DNA of 64,000 nucleotides from Streptomyces roseochromogenus subsp. oscitans DS 12.976 (GTDB lineage: Bacteria > Actinomycetota > Actinomycetes > Streptomycetales > Streptomycetaceae), in the NCBI RefSeq assembly GCF_000497445.1, contig NZ_CM002285.1, forward strand, positions 1,612,795-1,676,794, read 5' to 3'. Below are positions 25,655 through 34,268 of this stretch, in pieces (the first letter of the stretch is position 1; each line of letters opens with the position of its first letter). The position numbers were made by a program, and so were the translations under genes. The notes beneath the pieces are model-generated. The model was not told the DNA's origin. It worked only from the letters and a program-made list of their open reading frames with translations, and ran no database searches.

Positions 25655-27020
25655 ATGGAAACGATCGATTCCCCCGCCTCCGTGCTGTGCAGGGAGGTGA
25701 GGGACCGCAGGGGCCGCGTCTACCGGGTCGGCGAGAGCGACGTCGATCTGCTGGGCCGTGGCCGGATCTGGATGGTTGTCCTGCCCTGGGTGGGTCTGGC
25801 GGGCATCAGCTGTGCCGCGTACGCGTTCTTCGCGGCACAGGCCGGTCTCCGAGCCGCTCACCGGTGGGGCGGGGACCTGTACTGGCCGGCGGGTCTGTGG
25901 GCGTTGTCCCAAGCGGCCGTCGCCGTCCCGGCCGGGCGGCTGCGGGAGAGCGGCCGGCTCTCCGCCCGCGCGGCCATGACGACCGGAGCGCTCGGCACGC
26001 TGGCCGGGTATCTGGCGCTCGCCGCCGCTCCGGACCTCGCCGCCGCCCGCCTCGTCTTCACCGTGGCCGCCGGTGCCGGCGCCGGGCTGGTGCACGCGAC
26101 CTGTCTGACGCTGCCGGGCAGGTGGTGGCCGGAGCACCGGGGCGGCCCGACGGGAGCGGTGGCGAGCGGGCTCGCCCTCGGGGCCGTACCGTTCCTCCTG
26201 GCCCCCGGTGCGCGGGGCCGACCCGCAGGTCCTGCTCGCGGCCACGGGAGCCGGAGCGTCCGTGGCGGTGGCCGGGGCTGGCCGGCTCCTCAAGGATCCG
26301 CCGCGGAACTGGTGGCCACCGCGTCCCGATCCACGGGCCGTGCCGGCGGATCCGGTCGCCCGGCGCGCACGGGAGAAGAACCCGCCCGCCGTACGCCACC
26401 ACACCCTGCACGAAGCCGCCCGCAACCCGGTGTTGTGGCTGATGTGGCTGTGCCTGCTCGGCGCGGCCGGCGTCGCCGTGCTCGGCATCTGCCTGCTCAC
26501 GGTATACGGCGGACAACTCGGGCTCGGCGGCCCGACGGTGTGGTCCGTGACCGTCGCGGGCGGCGCCGGGGCGGCCGCGGCCGGCGCGCTGTCGGACCGC
26601 TCGGGGCGGCGCACGGCCCTCATCTCGGCCTGTCTGCTGCTGGCCGTCGCCCAGTTCGGGGTGCTCGGCGCGGCCCGGGCGGGCAGCGGGGTGCTCCTCC
26701 TCGGCTGTGCCACGGTCACCGGCGCCGCCGGCGCGGCGGTCCTGGCGCTGGTCACCGCACTGGCCACGGACCACTTCGGTGAGAACCACAGCGCGAGCGT
26801 CCATGGACTGCTCACCGGCGCCTGGCTGCTGCCGGTCGCCGTCGGCAGCAGCACCCGCGCCGTCGCGTACACCGCGCGGGACCCCCACTCCGCGTTCCTT
26901 CTGGCGGGCTGTACCGGGCTCGCCTGCGCCGTGGTGGCGCTGTTCCTCAAAGCGCCGGGAAGGCTCAGCGTCCGGCGCGTCGTCCCCAATCCCCACCCGC
27001 TCGGCGAGGAGATGGCCTGA
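25655..27020 (+). pseudogene. OFA-family (oxalate/formate antiporter) MFS transporter, frameshifted
   Basis: ATG 25655 opens the N-terminal half: the OFA cytoplasmic leader DRRGRVYRVGESDVDLLGR, six helices, and GALGTLAGYLALAAA. Near 26202-26210, after a run of five C, the homology continues in the next frame as DPQVLLAATGAGASVAVAGA then LLKDPPRNWWPP, and runs through helices 7-12 to 27020. Joined, the parts align over their whole length with the next gene. Either a true pseudogene or a base-calling error at the homopolymer. It starts 229 bases after the CoA synthetase. Confidence 0.8.
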
Positions 27021-27021
27021 C

Positions 27022-28422
27022 ATGACGGCTGATCCGACAACAAGGAACACGCCGGCCGACCCCGGTTCGGCGGACCGTTCGTACCGCGAAGTCACCGACT
27101 CCCGGGGGCGGGTCTACCGCATCGGCGAGACGGACCGCGACATCCTCGGCCACTCCCGCAGGTTCATGGTGTATCTGCCGTGGGTCGCGATGATGGCCAT
27201 CAGCGTCTCGGAGTACGCCTACGGCTCCGCCGAGGACACCCTGTCCGCCGCACACGGCTGGACCCAGAGCAACACCTTCTGGATCCTCAGCGTCTGGGTG
27301 TTCTTCCAGGCCGGTATCGCCTTCCCGGCAGGCTGGCTGCGCGAGAAGGGCATCATCACGGCGCGCCGCGCGATGTTCCTCGGCGCCACGATGTGTCTGC
27401 TCGGCTTCCTGGCCCTGTCCCACCTCGACAACGTGCTGCCGGCCGTCCTCGGCTTCGGTGTCGTGGGCGGTGTGGGCTCCGGGCTGATCTACGCGACCTG
27501 CATCAACATGGTCGGCAAGTGGTTCCCGGAACGGCGCGGCGCGAAGACCGGGTTCGTCAACGGCGGCTTCGCCTACGGCTCGCTGCCCTTCATCTTCATC
27601 TTCAACTACACCTTCGACACCGGCAATTACGACGAGGTGCTGGATCTGATCGGCGTGTACGTGCTGATCGTCGTCGCGGTGTGCGCGTTCTTCTTCAAGG
27701 ACCCGCCGAAGAACTGGTGGCCGGCCGACGTCGACCCGCTGACACACTCCGCCGACGGCAAGAGGGCGGCGAGCCTGGCGAAGAACCCGCCGGCGGTACG
27801 GCAGTACACCCCGAAGGAGGCCATCAGGACAGGCATGCTGCCGCTGATGTGGATCAGCGTCGTCATGACCGCCGGTGTGTCGATCTTCGGGATCTCCTTC
27901 CAGGTCGACTACGCCAAACAGATCGGCTTCGGCCCGCTGGTCGCGGCGTCCTCGATGGGTGTCATGGCGGTCATCAACGGCGTCGGGCGGGCGGTCGTCG
28001 GCTGGTTGTCGGACCTGTGGGGCCGCAAGACGTCCCTGGTGTTCGTCATCGTGGTCCTGGGGCTCGCCCAGTTCGGCGTCATCTGGGCCGGTGACATCAA
28101 GAGCGAGTGGCTGTTCCTGTTCTTCGCCTTCCTCTCCGGCTTCGGCGGCGGCGCGTTCTACCCGATGTTCGCCGCGCTGACCCCGGACTATTTCGGCGAG
28201 AACTACAACGCCACCAACTACGGCCTCGTCTACAGCGGCAAGCTGGTCAGCGGCCTGTTCGGCGGCGGCCTCGGCTCCATGGTGGTCGACGCCTGGGGCT
28301 ACAACGGCGCCTACGCGCTGGCCGGCGGTGTGTCGATGGTGGCGGCGGCGATCGCGCTGCTGCTGCGCCAGCCAGGCCGTGACGGCCGTACGGCTGCCGT
28401 GATGGCCGTACGTCGGTCGTGA
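27022..28422 (+). CDS. OFA-family MFS transporter (probable oxalate:formate antiporter)
   Basis: 466 residues, twelve predicted helices. The N-terminal leader DSRGRVYRIGETDRDILGHS is shared with the preceding copy. Inside are YATCINMVGKWFPERRGAKT, the central linker FFFKDPPKNWWPADVDP, and LTPDYFGENYNATNYGLVYS, all hallmarks of the OFA group containing OxlT. Oxalate-in/formate-out exchange is the expected activity given frc and the decarboxylase upstream. It begins one base after the frameshifted copy's stop. Its last codons are tandemly duplicated after the stop. Confidence 0.88.
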   Translation: MTADPTTRNTPADPGSADRSYREVTDSRGRVYRIGETDRDILGHSRRFMVYLPWVAMMAISVSEYAYGSAEDTLSAAHGWTQSNTFWILSVWVFFQAGIAFPAGWLREKGIITARRAMFLGATMCLLGFLALSHLDNVLPAVLGFGVVGGVGSGLIYATCINMVGKWFPERRGAKTGFVNGGFAYGSLPFIFIFNYTFDTGNYDEVLDLIGVYVLIVVAVCAFFFKDPPKNWWPADVDPLTHSADGKRAASLAKNPPAVRQYTPKEAIRTGMLPLMWISVVMTAGVSIFGISFQVDYAKQIGFGPLVAASSMGVMAVINGVGRAVVGWLSDLWGRKTSLVFVIVVLGLAQFGVIWAGDIKSEWLFLFFAFLSGFGGGAFYPMFAALTPDYFGENYNATNYGLVYSGKLVSGLFGGGLGSMVVDAWGYNGAYALAGGVSMVAAAIALLLRQPGRDGRTAAVMAVRRS

Positions 28423-28440
28423 GCCGTACGTAGGTCGTGA
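28405..28440. repeat. 18-bp tandem repeat at the end of the OFA gene
   Basis: GCCGTACGTCGGTCGTGA (28405-28422, ending in the stop) is followed directly by GCCGTACGTAGGTCGTGA (28423-28440), one base different. The duplication includes the stop codon. Confidence 0.9.
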
Positions 28441-28474
28441 CGGCTCCGAGGACGAGGGGCGAGGCGCCGGGTGG

Positions 28475-29155
28475 TCAGGATCCGTGGCGCTCGTGGTAGG
28501 AGCGGCGGGTGTGTTCGGTGTGGGCGCGCATCAGGTGGGCGGCTCGTTCTTGGTCGTTGTGGGCGATCGCGAGGATCAGTTCCCGGTGTTCGATCCAGGA
28601 CTGGCGCCCGCGCTGCCGCGCCACCGGGGTGTAGTACCAGCGGACCCGGCGGTCCACCTGGGCGGCGAGTTCGGCGAGGACCGCGTTGCCCGCCAGTTCC
28701 ATTATCTTGGCGTGGAACGCCGCGTTGAGGGCGACGGCGCGGTCCACCTGGTCGGCGGCGACGGCTTTCTCGCCCTCGGCGCACACCTCTTCCAGCGCGT
28801 GGACTCCGGATGCGTCGGCGTGGAGTGCGGCCAGCCGGGCCGCCTCCGCCTCCAGCAGGGTGCGCACGGTCAGCAGCTGGTCGGCCTCCTCCTCGGTCGG
28901 CTCGTGCACGAACGCGCCCTGCGCGGGCCGCAGATCGACCCAGCCCTCCGTGTTGAGCCGCTGCAGCGCCTCGCGCACCGGCTGCCGGGAGACACCGAGG
29001 TGCCCGGCCAGCTCGCTCTCGACCAGGTGCTGGCCGGGCTGCAGGGCGCGGGTGGTGATGAGCTCGAGCAGTGCCTCGTAGACACGCTCGCGCAGCGGTC
29101 CGGGCCGTTCGAGCTTGGGCACCGCCCCGTGCGGCAGTCCGGCCGACAACATCAT
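28475..29155 (-). CDS. GntR-family (FCD subgroup) transcriptional regulator
   Basis: 226 residues from ATG 29155, which has AGGAGGGGG just upstream; a longer start at 29197 is less likely. The winged helix is at about 18-85 (LRERVYEALLELITTRALQP, HLGVSRQPVREALQRL). The all-helical FCD effector domain follows (TVRTLLEAEAARLAAL, NAAFHAKIMELAGN, HRELILAIAHND) and has the acidic/histidine residues that bind metal and a carboxylate effector. It ends the oxalate region convergently with the OFA gene. The palindromic motif upstream of it recurs before the formate dehydrogenase remnant, so it is the likely local regulator. Confidence 0.9.
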   Translation of the reverse strand: MMLSAGLPHGAVPKLERPGPLRERVYEALLELITTRALQPGQHLVESELAGHLGVSRQPVREALQRLNTEGWVDLRPAQGAFVHEPTEEEADQLLTVRTLLEAEAARLAALHADASGVHALEEVCAEGEKAVAADQVDRAVALNAAFHAKIMELAGNAVLAELAAQVDRRVRWYYTPVARQRGRQSWIEHRELILAIAHNDQERAAHLMRAHTEHTRRSYHERHGS

Positions 29156-29214
29156 GTTCCCCCTCCTGGACAGGTCTGACGCGTGGACGCTGGACACTCA
29201 GTATCGATTGTCTT

Positions 29215-29225
29215 TTGTCTACAGT
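29215..29225. promoter_or_regulatory. Candidate GntR operator, copy 1 (TTGTCTACAGT)
   Basis: Exact reverse complement of 30533-30543. It contains the GT-N2-AC core of GntR-type sites and lies 60 bases upstream of the GntR start, fitting autoregulation. Confidence 0.6.
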
Positions 29226-29290
29226 CTACGGTGCACAAAATCCAGGCCTAGGCCACCGGACTTCATTCACTCAACGGTGACGTCGTCCAC

Positions 29291-30238
29291 TCACGGGCAG
29301 CGTACGACCTGCCCCGCGTACGACAGATTGCCGCCGAAGCCGAACAGCAGCACCGGATCGCCCGCGCTGAGCGCTCCCTGTTCGAGCAGCTTGGAGAAGG
29401 CCATCGGGACGCTGGCCGCCGATGTGTTGCCGGATTCGGTGACATCGCGGGCGACCACCGCGTTGACGGCGCCGAGCTTCTCGGCCAGCGGTTCGATGAT
29501 GCGCAGGTTGGCCTGGTGCAGGACGACCCCGGCGAGATCCTCGGGGGCCACGCCGGCCCGCTCGCAGGTGCTGCGGGCGATGGCCGGGAGCTGGGTGGTG
29601 GCCCAGCGGTAGACGGCCTGGCCCTCCTGCGCGAACCGCGGCGGGGTGCCCTCGATCCGCACGGCGTGCCCCATCTCCGGCACCGACCCCCACAGCACCG
29701 GCCCGATCCCCGGCTCCTCCCCCGGCGGGCACGCCTCGACGACGGCGGCCCCGGCCCCGTCGCCGACCAGGACACAGGTGGTGCGGTCGCTCCAGTCGGT
29801 GACGTCGGACATCTTGTCGGCGCCGATGACCAGCGCCCGGGTGGCCGCGCCGGCCCGCACGGTGTGGTCGGCGGTGGCCAGCGCGTGCGTGAACCCGGCG
29901 CACACCACATTGACGTCCATCGCGGCCGGCTGGGGGATGCCGAGCCGGGCGGCGACCCGGGCGGCCATGTTCGGGGACCGGTCGACCGCCGTGGAGGTGG
30001 CGACCAGGACCAGGTCGATGTCGGCGGGGGTCAGACCGGCGCCGGCGAGGGCCTTGGCGGCGGCGTGCGCGGCCAGCTCGTCGACCGGTTCGTCGGGGCC
30101 GGCGATGTGCCGGGTCCGGATGCCGACCCGGCTGCTGATCCACTCGTCGCTCGTGTCGACCATGTCGGCCAGGTCCTCGTTGGTGAGCACCCTGGCGGGC
30201 TGATAGTGACCGATGGCGGCGATGCGCGAGCCGTTCAT
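29291..30238 (-). CDS. 3-oxoacyl-ACP synthase III family protein (KAS III)
   Basis: 315 residues, FabH length. The triad is Cys113 in DVNVVCAGFTHAL, a histidine in GVVLHQANLRI and an asparagine in ESGNTSAASVPMAF. DTSDEWISSRVGIRTRHIA near the N-terminus and FGFGGNLSYAG at the end are typical. FabH-like enzymes condense an acyl-CoA starter with malonyl-ACP, but stand-alone copies also act as acyl transferases. No ACP or other fatty-acid genes are near, so it may accept a CoA ester linked to this acyl-CoA-rich region. Function is inferred only from the fold. Confidence 0.9.
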   Translation of the reverse strand: MNGSRIAAIGHYQPARVLTNEDLADMVDTSDEWISSRVGIRTRHIAGPDEPVDELAAHAAAKALAGAGLTPADIDLVLVATSTAVDRSPNMAARVAARLGIPQPAAMDVNVVCAGFTHALATADHTVRAGAATRALVIGADKMSDVTDWSDRTTCVLVGDGAGAAVVEACPPGEEPGIGPVLWGSVPEMGHAVRIEGTPPRFAQEGQAVYRWATTQLPAIARSTCERAGVAPEDLAGVVLHQANLRIIEPLAEKLGAVNAVVARDVTESGNTSAASVPMAFSKLLEQGALSAGDPVLLFGFGGNLSYAGQVVRCP

Positions 30239-30533
30239 GGCGGGGTCCCCTCGTGGGCCGTGGGTAGCGGGATCCCCCAGTCTGATCAGTGACCCATGGG
30301 TACGACGGCAGGTGAAGCCACAGGAATCGGGCGCCCGAGTTGTCGGCTTCTTGCAGACTCTCGGACGCCCGGCCTTTCACAGCACTCACCCGTTGAACAG
30401 CCGTGTCGCCTTCTGTGCGCGTTCGTACACCCATAGGCGACGAACCCGGCCGCCGCGGATCGTTCGTATGCGAGGAGCGGCATCCCGGGCGCCGAACGGC
30501 CGGTGTCCGAACTCTGTCGGCCTCAACTCCATA

Positions 30534-30557
30534 CTGTAGACAATATTTCGTCGACAG
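30534..30557. promoter_or_regulatory. Candidate GntR operator, copy 2, before the FDH remnant
   Basis: CTGTAGACAA and TCGTCGACAG form an inverted repeat (8 of 10 positions) around TATT. The left half equals the site before the GntR gene. The rest of 30239-30600 holds no gene that I recognise. Confidence 0.6.
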
Positions 30558-30603
30558 GATTCGGTCTCCGACCTCCGCGGTAATCCTCGTCCTGCTGCGG
30601 CGG

Positions 30604-31478
30604 GTGGGTGTCGTCGACCCGGCCTCGCTGGACGACTACCGCGCGCGCGGCGGCTACACCGCACTGCGCCGGGCCTTCGCGCTCGGGCCCGCCGGAGTCA
30701 TCCGCGAGGTCACCGACTCCGGTCTGGTGGGGCGCGGTGGCGCCGCCTTCCCCACCGGCCGCAAATGGCAGGCCACGGCGTCCCAGCCCGACCGCCCGCA
30801 TCACCTCGTCTGCAACGCCGACGAATCCGAGCCGGGCACCTTCAAGGACCGCGTGATCATGGAGGGCGACCCGTACGCGCTGGTCGAGGCGATGACCGTC
30901 GCGGCGTATGCGATCGGCGCGCACCGGGGCCTCCTCTACATCCGCGGCGAATATCCGCGAGCGATACATCGTATGCAGCATGCGGTCGACCAGGCGCGCG
31001 TCCGCGGCTTGCTGGGCGAGAACATCCTCGGCCGGGGCTACGCCTTCGACATCGAGGTCCGGCGGGGCGCGGGGGCGTACATCTGCGGGGAGGAGACGGC
31101 CCTGTTCAACTCCATCGAGGGGTACCGGGGCGAGCCGCGCTCGAAGCCGCCGTTTCCCGTGGAGCAGGGGCTGTTCGGCAAGCCGACGGTCGAGAACAAC
31201 GTGGAGACGCTGGTCAACGTCCTGCCGATCCTGACGATGGGCGCCCCGGCGTACGCGGCGATCGGCACCGAGCGGTCGACCGGGCCGAAGCTGTACTGCG
31301 TGTCCGGGAGCGTGGCGCGGCCCGGCGTCTACGAGCTTCCCTTCGGCGCCACGCTGGGCGAGCTGCTGTGCCTCGCCGGAGTACGGGACGGGCTGCGGGC
31401 GGTGCTGCTCGGCGGCGCGGCGGGCGGGTTCGTACGGCCCGACGAGCTGGACATCCCGCTGACGGGCGCGGTTTCGAC
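30604..31478 (+). pseudogene. NuoF-like formate dehydrogenase beta subunit, truncated
   Basis: The frame keeps the FMN/NADH domain: SGLVGRGGAAFPTGRKW, NADESEPGTFKDRVIMEGDP, GAGAYICGEETALFNSIEGY and GKPTVENNVETLVNVLPIL, then part of the SLBB domain (FGATLGELLCLAGV). The N-terminal thioredoxin-like region and the C-terminal 4Fe-4S domain are missing; after DELDIPLTGAV the sequence jumps to another gene in another frame. The GTG at 30604 is the first plausible start near the homology, but the true start may have been deleted. Confidence 0.75.
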
Positions 31479-31799
31479 GCCCGGATCGCGGTCGAGCACG
31501 ACGCGCCGCTGACCGACTCTGCCTGTGTGTACTGCGGGAACTGCGTCGAGGTGTGCCCGACGGGGGCGCTGTCACCGAAGACGGAGTTCGACATGCGGGC
31601 GGCGGGCACCTGGGACGAGTCGCGGCAGACGGAGACGGCCACGGTGTGCGCGTACTGCGGAGTGGGCTGCACCCTCACGGTCCATGTGCAGGACAATGAG
31701 ATCGTGAAGGTCACCTCTCCGCACGACAATCCGGTGACCCACGGCAATCTCTGCATCAAGGGCCGTTTCGGCTACCAGCACGTACAGAACCGGGGCTGA
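31470..31799 (+). pseudogene. Formate dehydrogenase Fe-S segment remnant
   Basis: The frame encodes CVYCGNCVEVCPTGAL, a 4Fe-4S ferredoxin-type site, then ATVCAYCGVGCTLTVHVQDN and HGNLCIKGRFGYQHVQNR, the first Fe-S module of FdhA-type molybdoenzymes. Related actinobacterial proteins have about 180 more residues upstream with a 2Fe-2S domain; here a deletion fuses this end to the NuoF-like gene. No molybdopterin domain follows; FdhD starts 7 bases later. Confidence 0.75.
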
Positions 31800-31806
31800 T
31801 CAGGAC

Positions 31807-32655
31807 ATGGGACGAGTCACGGAACGACGCAAGGTCCTCCGCATCCGCGACGGGGCGCTCTCCACCCGGCCGGACACACTCGTCGCCGAGGAACCCCTGG
31901 AGATCCGGCTGAACGGCAAACCGCTCGCGATCACCATGCGCACCCCGGGCGACGACTTCGCGCTGGCGGCCGGGTTCCTGGTGAGCGAGGGCGTCCTGGC
32001 CACGGCATCCGATCTGCAGAACATCGTCTACTGCGCGGGCGCGACCGCAGACGGGGTCAACACCTACAACGTGGTCGACGTGAAGACCGCGCCCGGCGTC
32101 ACGCTGCCGGACTTCACCCTGGAGCGGAACGTCTATACGTCCTCCTCGTGCGGTCTGTGCGGCAAGGCCAGCCTGGACGCCGTACGGACGACCGCGCGCT
32201 TCCCGATCGCCGACACTCCCCCGGTCCGGGTCACCCCGGAGCTGCTGGCGAGCCTGCCCGACCGGCTGCGGGCGGCCCAGCGGGTGTTCGACCGGACCGG
32301 GGGCCTGCACGCGGCGGCCCTGTTCACCGAGGACGGCGAGCTGCTGGACATACGGGAGGACGTCGGCCGGCACAACGCGGTCGACAAACTGGTCGGGCGG
32401 GCGCTGCAGAACGGCGAGCTGCCGCTGTCGCGGACGATCCTCCTGGTCTCCGGGCGGGCCTCGTTCGAGCTGGCGCAGAAGGCGGTGATGGCGGGCATCC
32501 CGGTGCTGGCGGCCGTGTCGGCGCCGTCGTCGCTGGCGGTGGATCTGGCCGCGGAGACGGGTCTGACCCTGGTGGGCTTCCTGCGGGGCAGCTCGATGAA
32601 CGTGTACGCGGGTGAGGACCGCATCGCCCTGCGAGAGGCGGCCGCCCAGGGCTGA
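31807..32655 (+). CDS. fdhD: Formate dehydrogenase accessory sulfurtransferase FdhD
   Basis: 282 residues. It has EEPLEIRLNGKPLAITMRTP, DDFALAAGFLVSEGVL, the sulfur-carrying loop SSCGLCGKASLDAV and DIREDVGRHNAVDKLVG, all typical of FdhD, which passes sulfur from a cysteine desulfurase to the molybdenum cofactor of formate dehydrogenase. The gene is intact although the formate dehydrogenase pieces just upstream are broken, so it may serve an enzyme encoded elsewhere. A terminator hairpin follows. Confidence 0.95.
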   Translation: MGRVTERRKVLRIRDGALSTRPDTLVAEEPLEIRLNGKPLAITMRTPGDDFALAAGFLVSEGVLATASDLQNIVYCAGATADGVNTYNVVDVKTAPGVTLPDFTLERNVYTSSSCGLCGKASLDAVRTTARFPIADTPPVRVTPELLASLPDRLRAAQRVFDRTGGLHAAALFTEDGELLDIREDVGRHNAVDKLVGRALQNGELPLSRTILLVSGRASFELAQKAVMAGIPVLAAVSAPSSLAVDLAAETGLTLVGFLRGSSMNVYAGEDRIALREAAAQG

Positions 32656-32676
32656 GACGCCTCCCCGCGGCACGGC

Positions 32677-32727
32677 GGCGGGGCCCCGGCCGGCGGGGAG
32701 CGCCCCCCTGCGCCGCCGGGCCCCGCC
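32677..32727. terminator. Hairpin after fdhD
   Basis: GGCGGGGCCC (32677-32686) pairs exactly with GGGCCCCGCC (32718-32727); further GC pairs lie inside. It lies 22 bases after the fdhD stop. Confidence 0.7.
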
Positions 32728-32730
32728 TCA

Positions 32731-33100
32731 GCCGAAGGACTGCGCGCCGCTTCGACGAACGCCGTGATCAGGGGTGAGCGGCGGCCGGCAGCACCCGGTC
32801 GAGGCCGGCGAGCGACAGCTCCGGCTCACCGGCGAGCCGGTCGCCGTACGCAGGCGATGTCGACGGTCCCGTCGAGGATCAGCCGCTCCCGGTCGTCCCT
32901 CACCCGGTGTCGACCACGCTCGGGCGGGAGGTGCCCCCATGTCCCGGCCGGCGTTGGTCTCCACGTCCGGGTGCGCCGCCGCGAAGGCGCGCAGGGCATG
33001 GGCGACGACGACACCGGCGCGGAAGCCGACCGGAAGGCCGCCGGCGCCGGTGCGCGGCCCACTGCACGCGGCGGCGGCGCGCCCGTCGGTGGTGGCAAGC
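32731..33100 (-). pseudogene. LysR-type regulator remnant (effector domain)
   Basis: LPVGFRAGVVVAHALRAFAA then AAHPDVETN, DRERLILDGTVDIACVRRPA and GEPELSLAGLDRVLPAAAHP are recognisable pieces of a LysR substrate-binding domain, but they lie in different frames. The helix-turn-helix part is absent. It lies just downstream of the isochorismatase gene. Confidence 0.6.
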
Positions 33101-33158
33101 AACTGCCGCTTGTCGCCGAGGAGTTGTCAGGACGGGGGCGGCACGCCGGTCTGAGCGG

Positions 33159-33686
33159 TCAGGCGGCGGCGAAGCGTACCTCGCCGGCGGTCACGACCGT
33201 GCCCAGGCGGGGGAAGTCGAGCCGGACGGACGCCTCGTGCTCGGCGGCGGTGAAGGCGGCCATGGCGTCCTCGGCGAAGACGAGGTGGTAGCCGAGGTCG
33301 GCGGCGGCGCGAGCGGTGGACTCGACGCCGAGGTTGGTGGCGATGCCGCCGAACACCAGGGTGGTGACGCCGCGTTCGCGCAGCCGCTCGTCCAGGCCGG
33401 TGCCCTGGAAGGCGCCGATGGTGCGTTTGACCACCTCCAGGTCGCCGTCGGCGGCGAGGCCGGGTACGAGTCCGCTGCCGGGCGGCTGTTCGGCGGCCGA
33501 GGGGCGTTCCACCCGGACGAGCACGACGGGCGCTCCGGCGGCGCGGAAGGCGCCCGTCAACTCCTCGGCGGTGGCCAGTACTTCAGTTCCTTTGTGGGGT
33601 TCCAGCGGTAGCGCGACGATGCGTTCCATCAGATCGACGAGGATCAGGGCGGTGCGCTGCGGATCGAGCACGGGAGCTGCGGTCAT
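33159..33686 (-). CDS. Isochorismatase-fold hydrolase lacking the catalytic cysteine
   Basis: 175 residues of the isochorismatase-like superfamily. Asp18 (ALILVDLM) and Lys87 (LEVVKRTIGAFQGT) of the triad are present, but where cysteine hydrolases have TNxCVEST this protein has GIATNLGVESTARAA, with Gly120. The cis-peptide GI-A turn remains. Members without the cysteine (PhzD, YecD-like) exist, so it may be a true isochorismatase-type vinyl-ether hydrolase or have another role, not an amidase. It is preceded by a MarR gene on the same strand with 19 bases between. Confidence 0.82.
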   Translation of the reverse strand: MTAAPVLDPQRTALILVDLMERIVALPLEPHKGTEVLATAEELTGAFRAAGAPVVLVRVERPSAAEQPPGSGLVPGLAADGDLEVVKRTIGAFQGTGLDERLRERGVTTLVFGGIATNLGVESTARAAADLGYHLVFAEDAMAAFTAAEHEASVRLDFPRLGTVVTAGEVRFAAA

Positions 33687-33705
33687 GACGGAACGTTAGC
33701 CGCCG

Positions 33706-34143
33706 TCAGCCGTCCGTGCCGGAAATCCGGATCAACAGGCCCATGAACTGATCGCGTTCGGCGGCCGACAGCGGGGCGAGCAGCTCGTCGTTGGCCTCGC
33801 GGGCCGCCTGCTCGCAGCGCGCGAGGAGGCGGGCGCCTTCGCCGGTGAGGGTCACGGCGTTCTTGCGCCGGTCCCGGGGGTCGGGGGTGCGCAGGACGTG
33901 GCCGGCGGACTGCAGGTCGTTGAGCACGCCGACCAGGTCCTTGGGGTCGAGGCCGACGCTGCGGCCGAGGTCGGCCTGGGCTACGGGCTGGAGGTCGCGG
34001 ACGGCGGAGAGGACGACATGGTGCCACATCTTCTGCCCCTCGGCCGCGAGGGCGTCGGAGACGAGGCCGCGGCCCCGGGCGGCGGCGCGGCCGAGGAGCC
34101 AGCTGGGCAGGGATCGGATCGCGGTGAGCGGTACTTCGGCCAT
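33706..34143 (-). CDS. MarR-family transcriptional regulator
   Basis: 145 residues with the winged helix at about 55-110: QADLGRSVGLDPKDLVGVLN, then the wing TPDPRDRRKNAVTLTGEGARL with the DxR motif. It is divergent from the quinone-oxidoreductase-like gene with 125 bases between starts that contain repeated CCCAACGAA elements, and it is probably cotranscribed with the isochorismatase-like gene. Autoregulation and control of the divergent reductase are the expected roles. Confidence 0.9.
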   Translation of the reverse strand: MAEVPLTAIRSLPSWLLGRAAARGRGLVSDALAAEGQKMWHHVVLSAVRDLQPVAQADLGRSVGLDPKDLVGVLNDLQSAGHVLRTPDPRDRRKNAVTLTGEGARLLARCEQAAREANDELLAPLSAAERDQFMGLLIRISGTDG

Positions 34144-34172
34144 ATTGGCAGACTATCCGACAATCATTGGAC

Positions 34173-34230
34173 CTCCCAACGAATCTCGGCTACCGTTGGG
34201 GCTCCCAACGAATTCGTAGGTGTTCCCAAC
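34173..34230. promoter_or_regulatory. Repeated CTCCCAACGAAT elements (MarR operator candidates)
   Basis: CTCCCAACGAAT occurs at 34173-34184 and 34202-34213, and TCCCAACGAT at 34224-34233. CCAACG (34176-34181) and CGTTGG (34194-34199) also form an inverted repeat. They lie between the divergent MarR and reductase genes. Confidence 0.65.
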
Positions 34231-34268
34231 GATCGATGTGCCGGGAAGACCAGCCCTGGAGGTGTGCG

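Noticed and set aside
29291-30238. Part of a polyketide or fatty acid biosynthetic cluster
   Set aside because: No ACP, ketosynthase II, ketoreductase or thioesterase genes nearby; a single KAS III is insufficient.
30292-30303. ACCCATGGGT palindrome as a fourth chr-type operator
   Set aside because: It differs at the flanking AA/TT positions, lacks the GC...AC ends, and sits before an unrelated KAS III gene.
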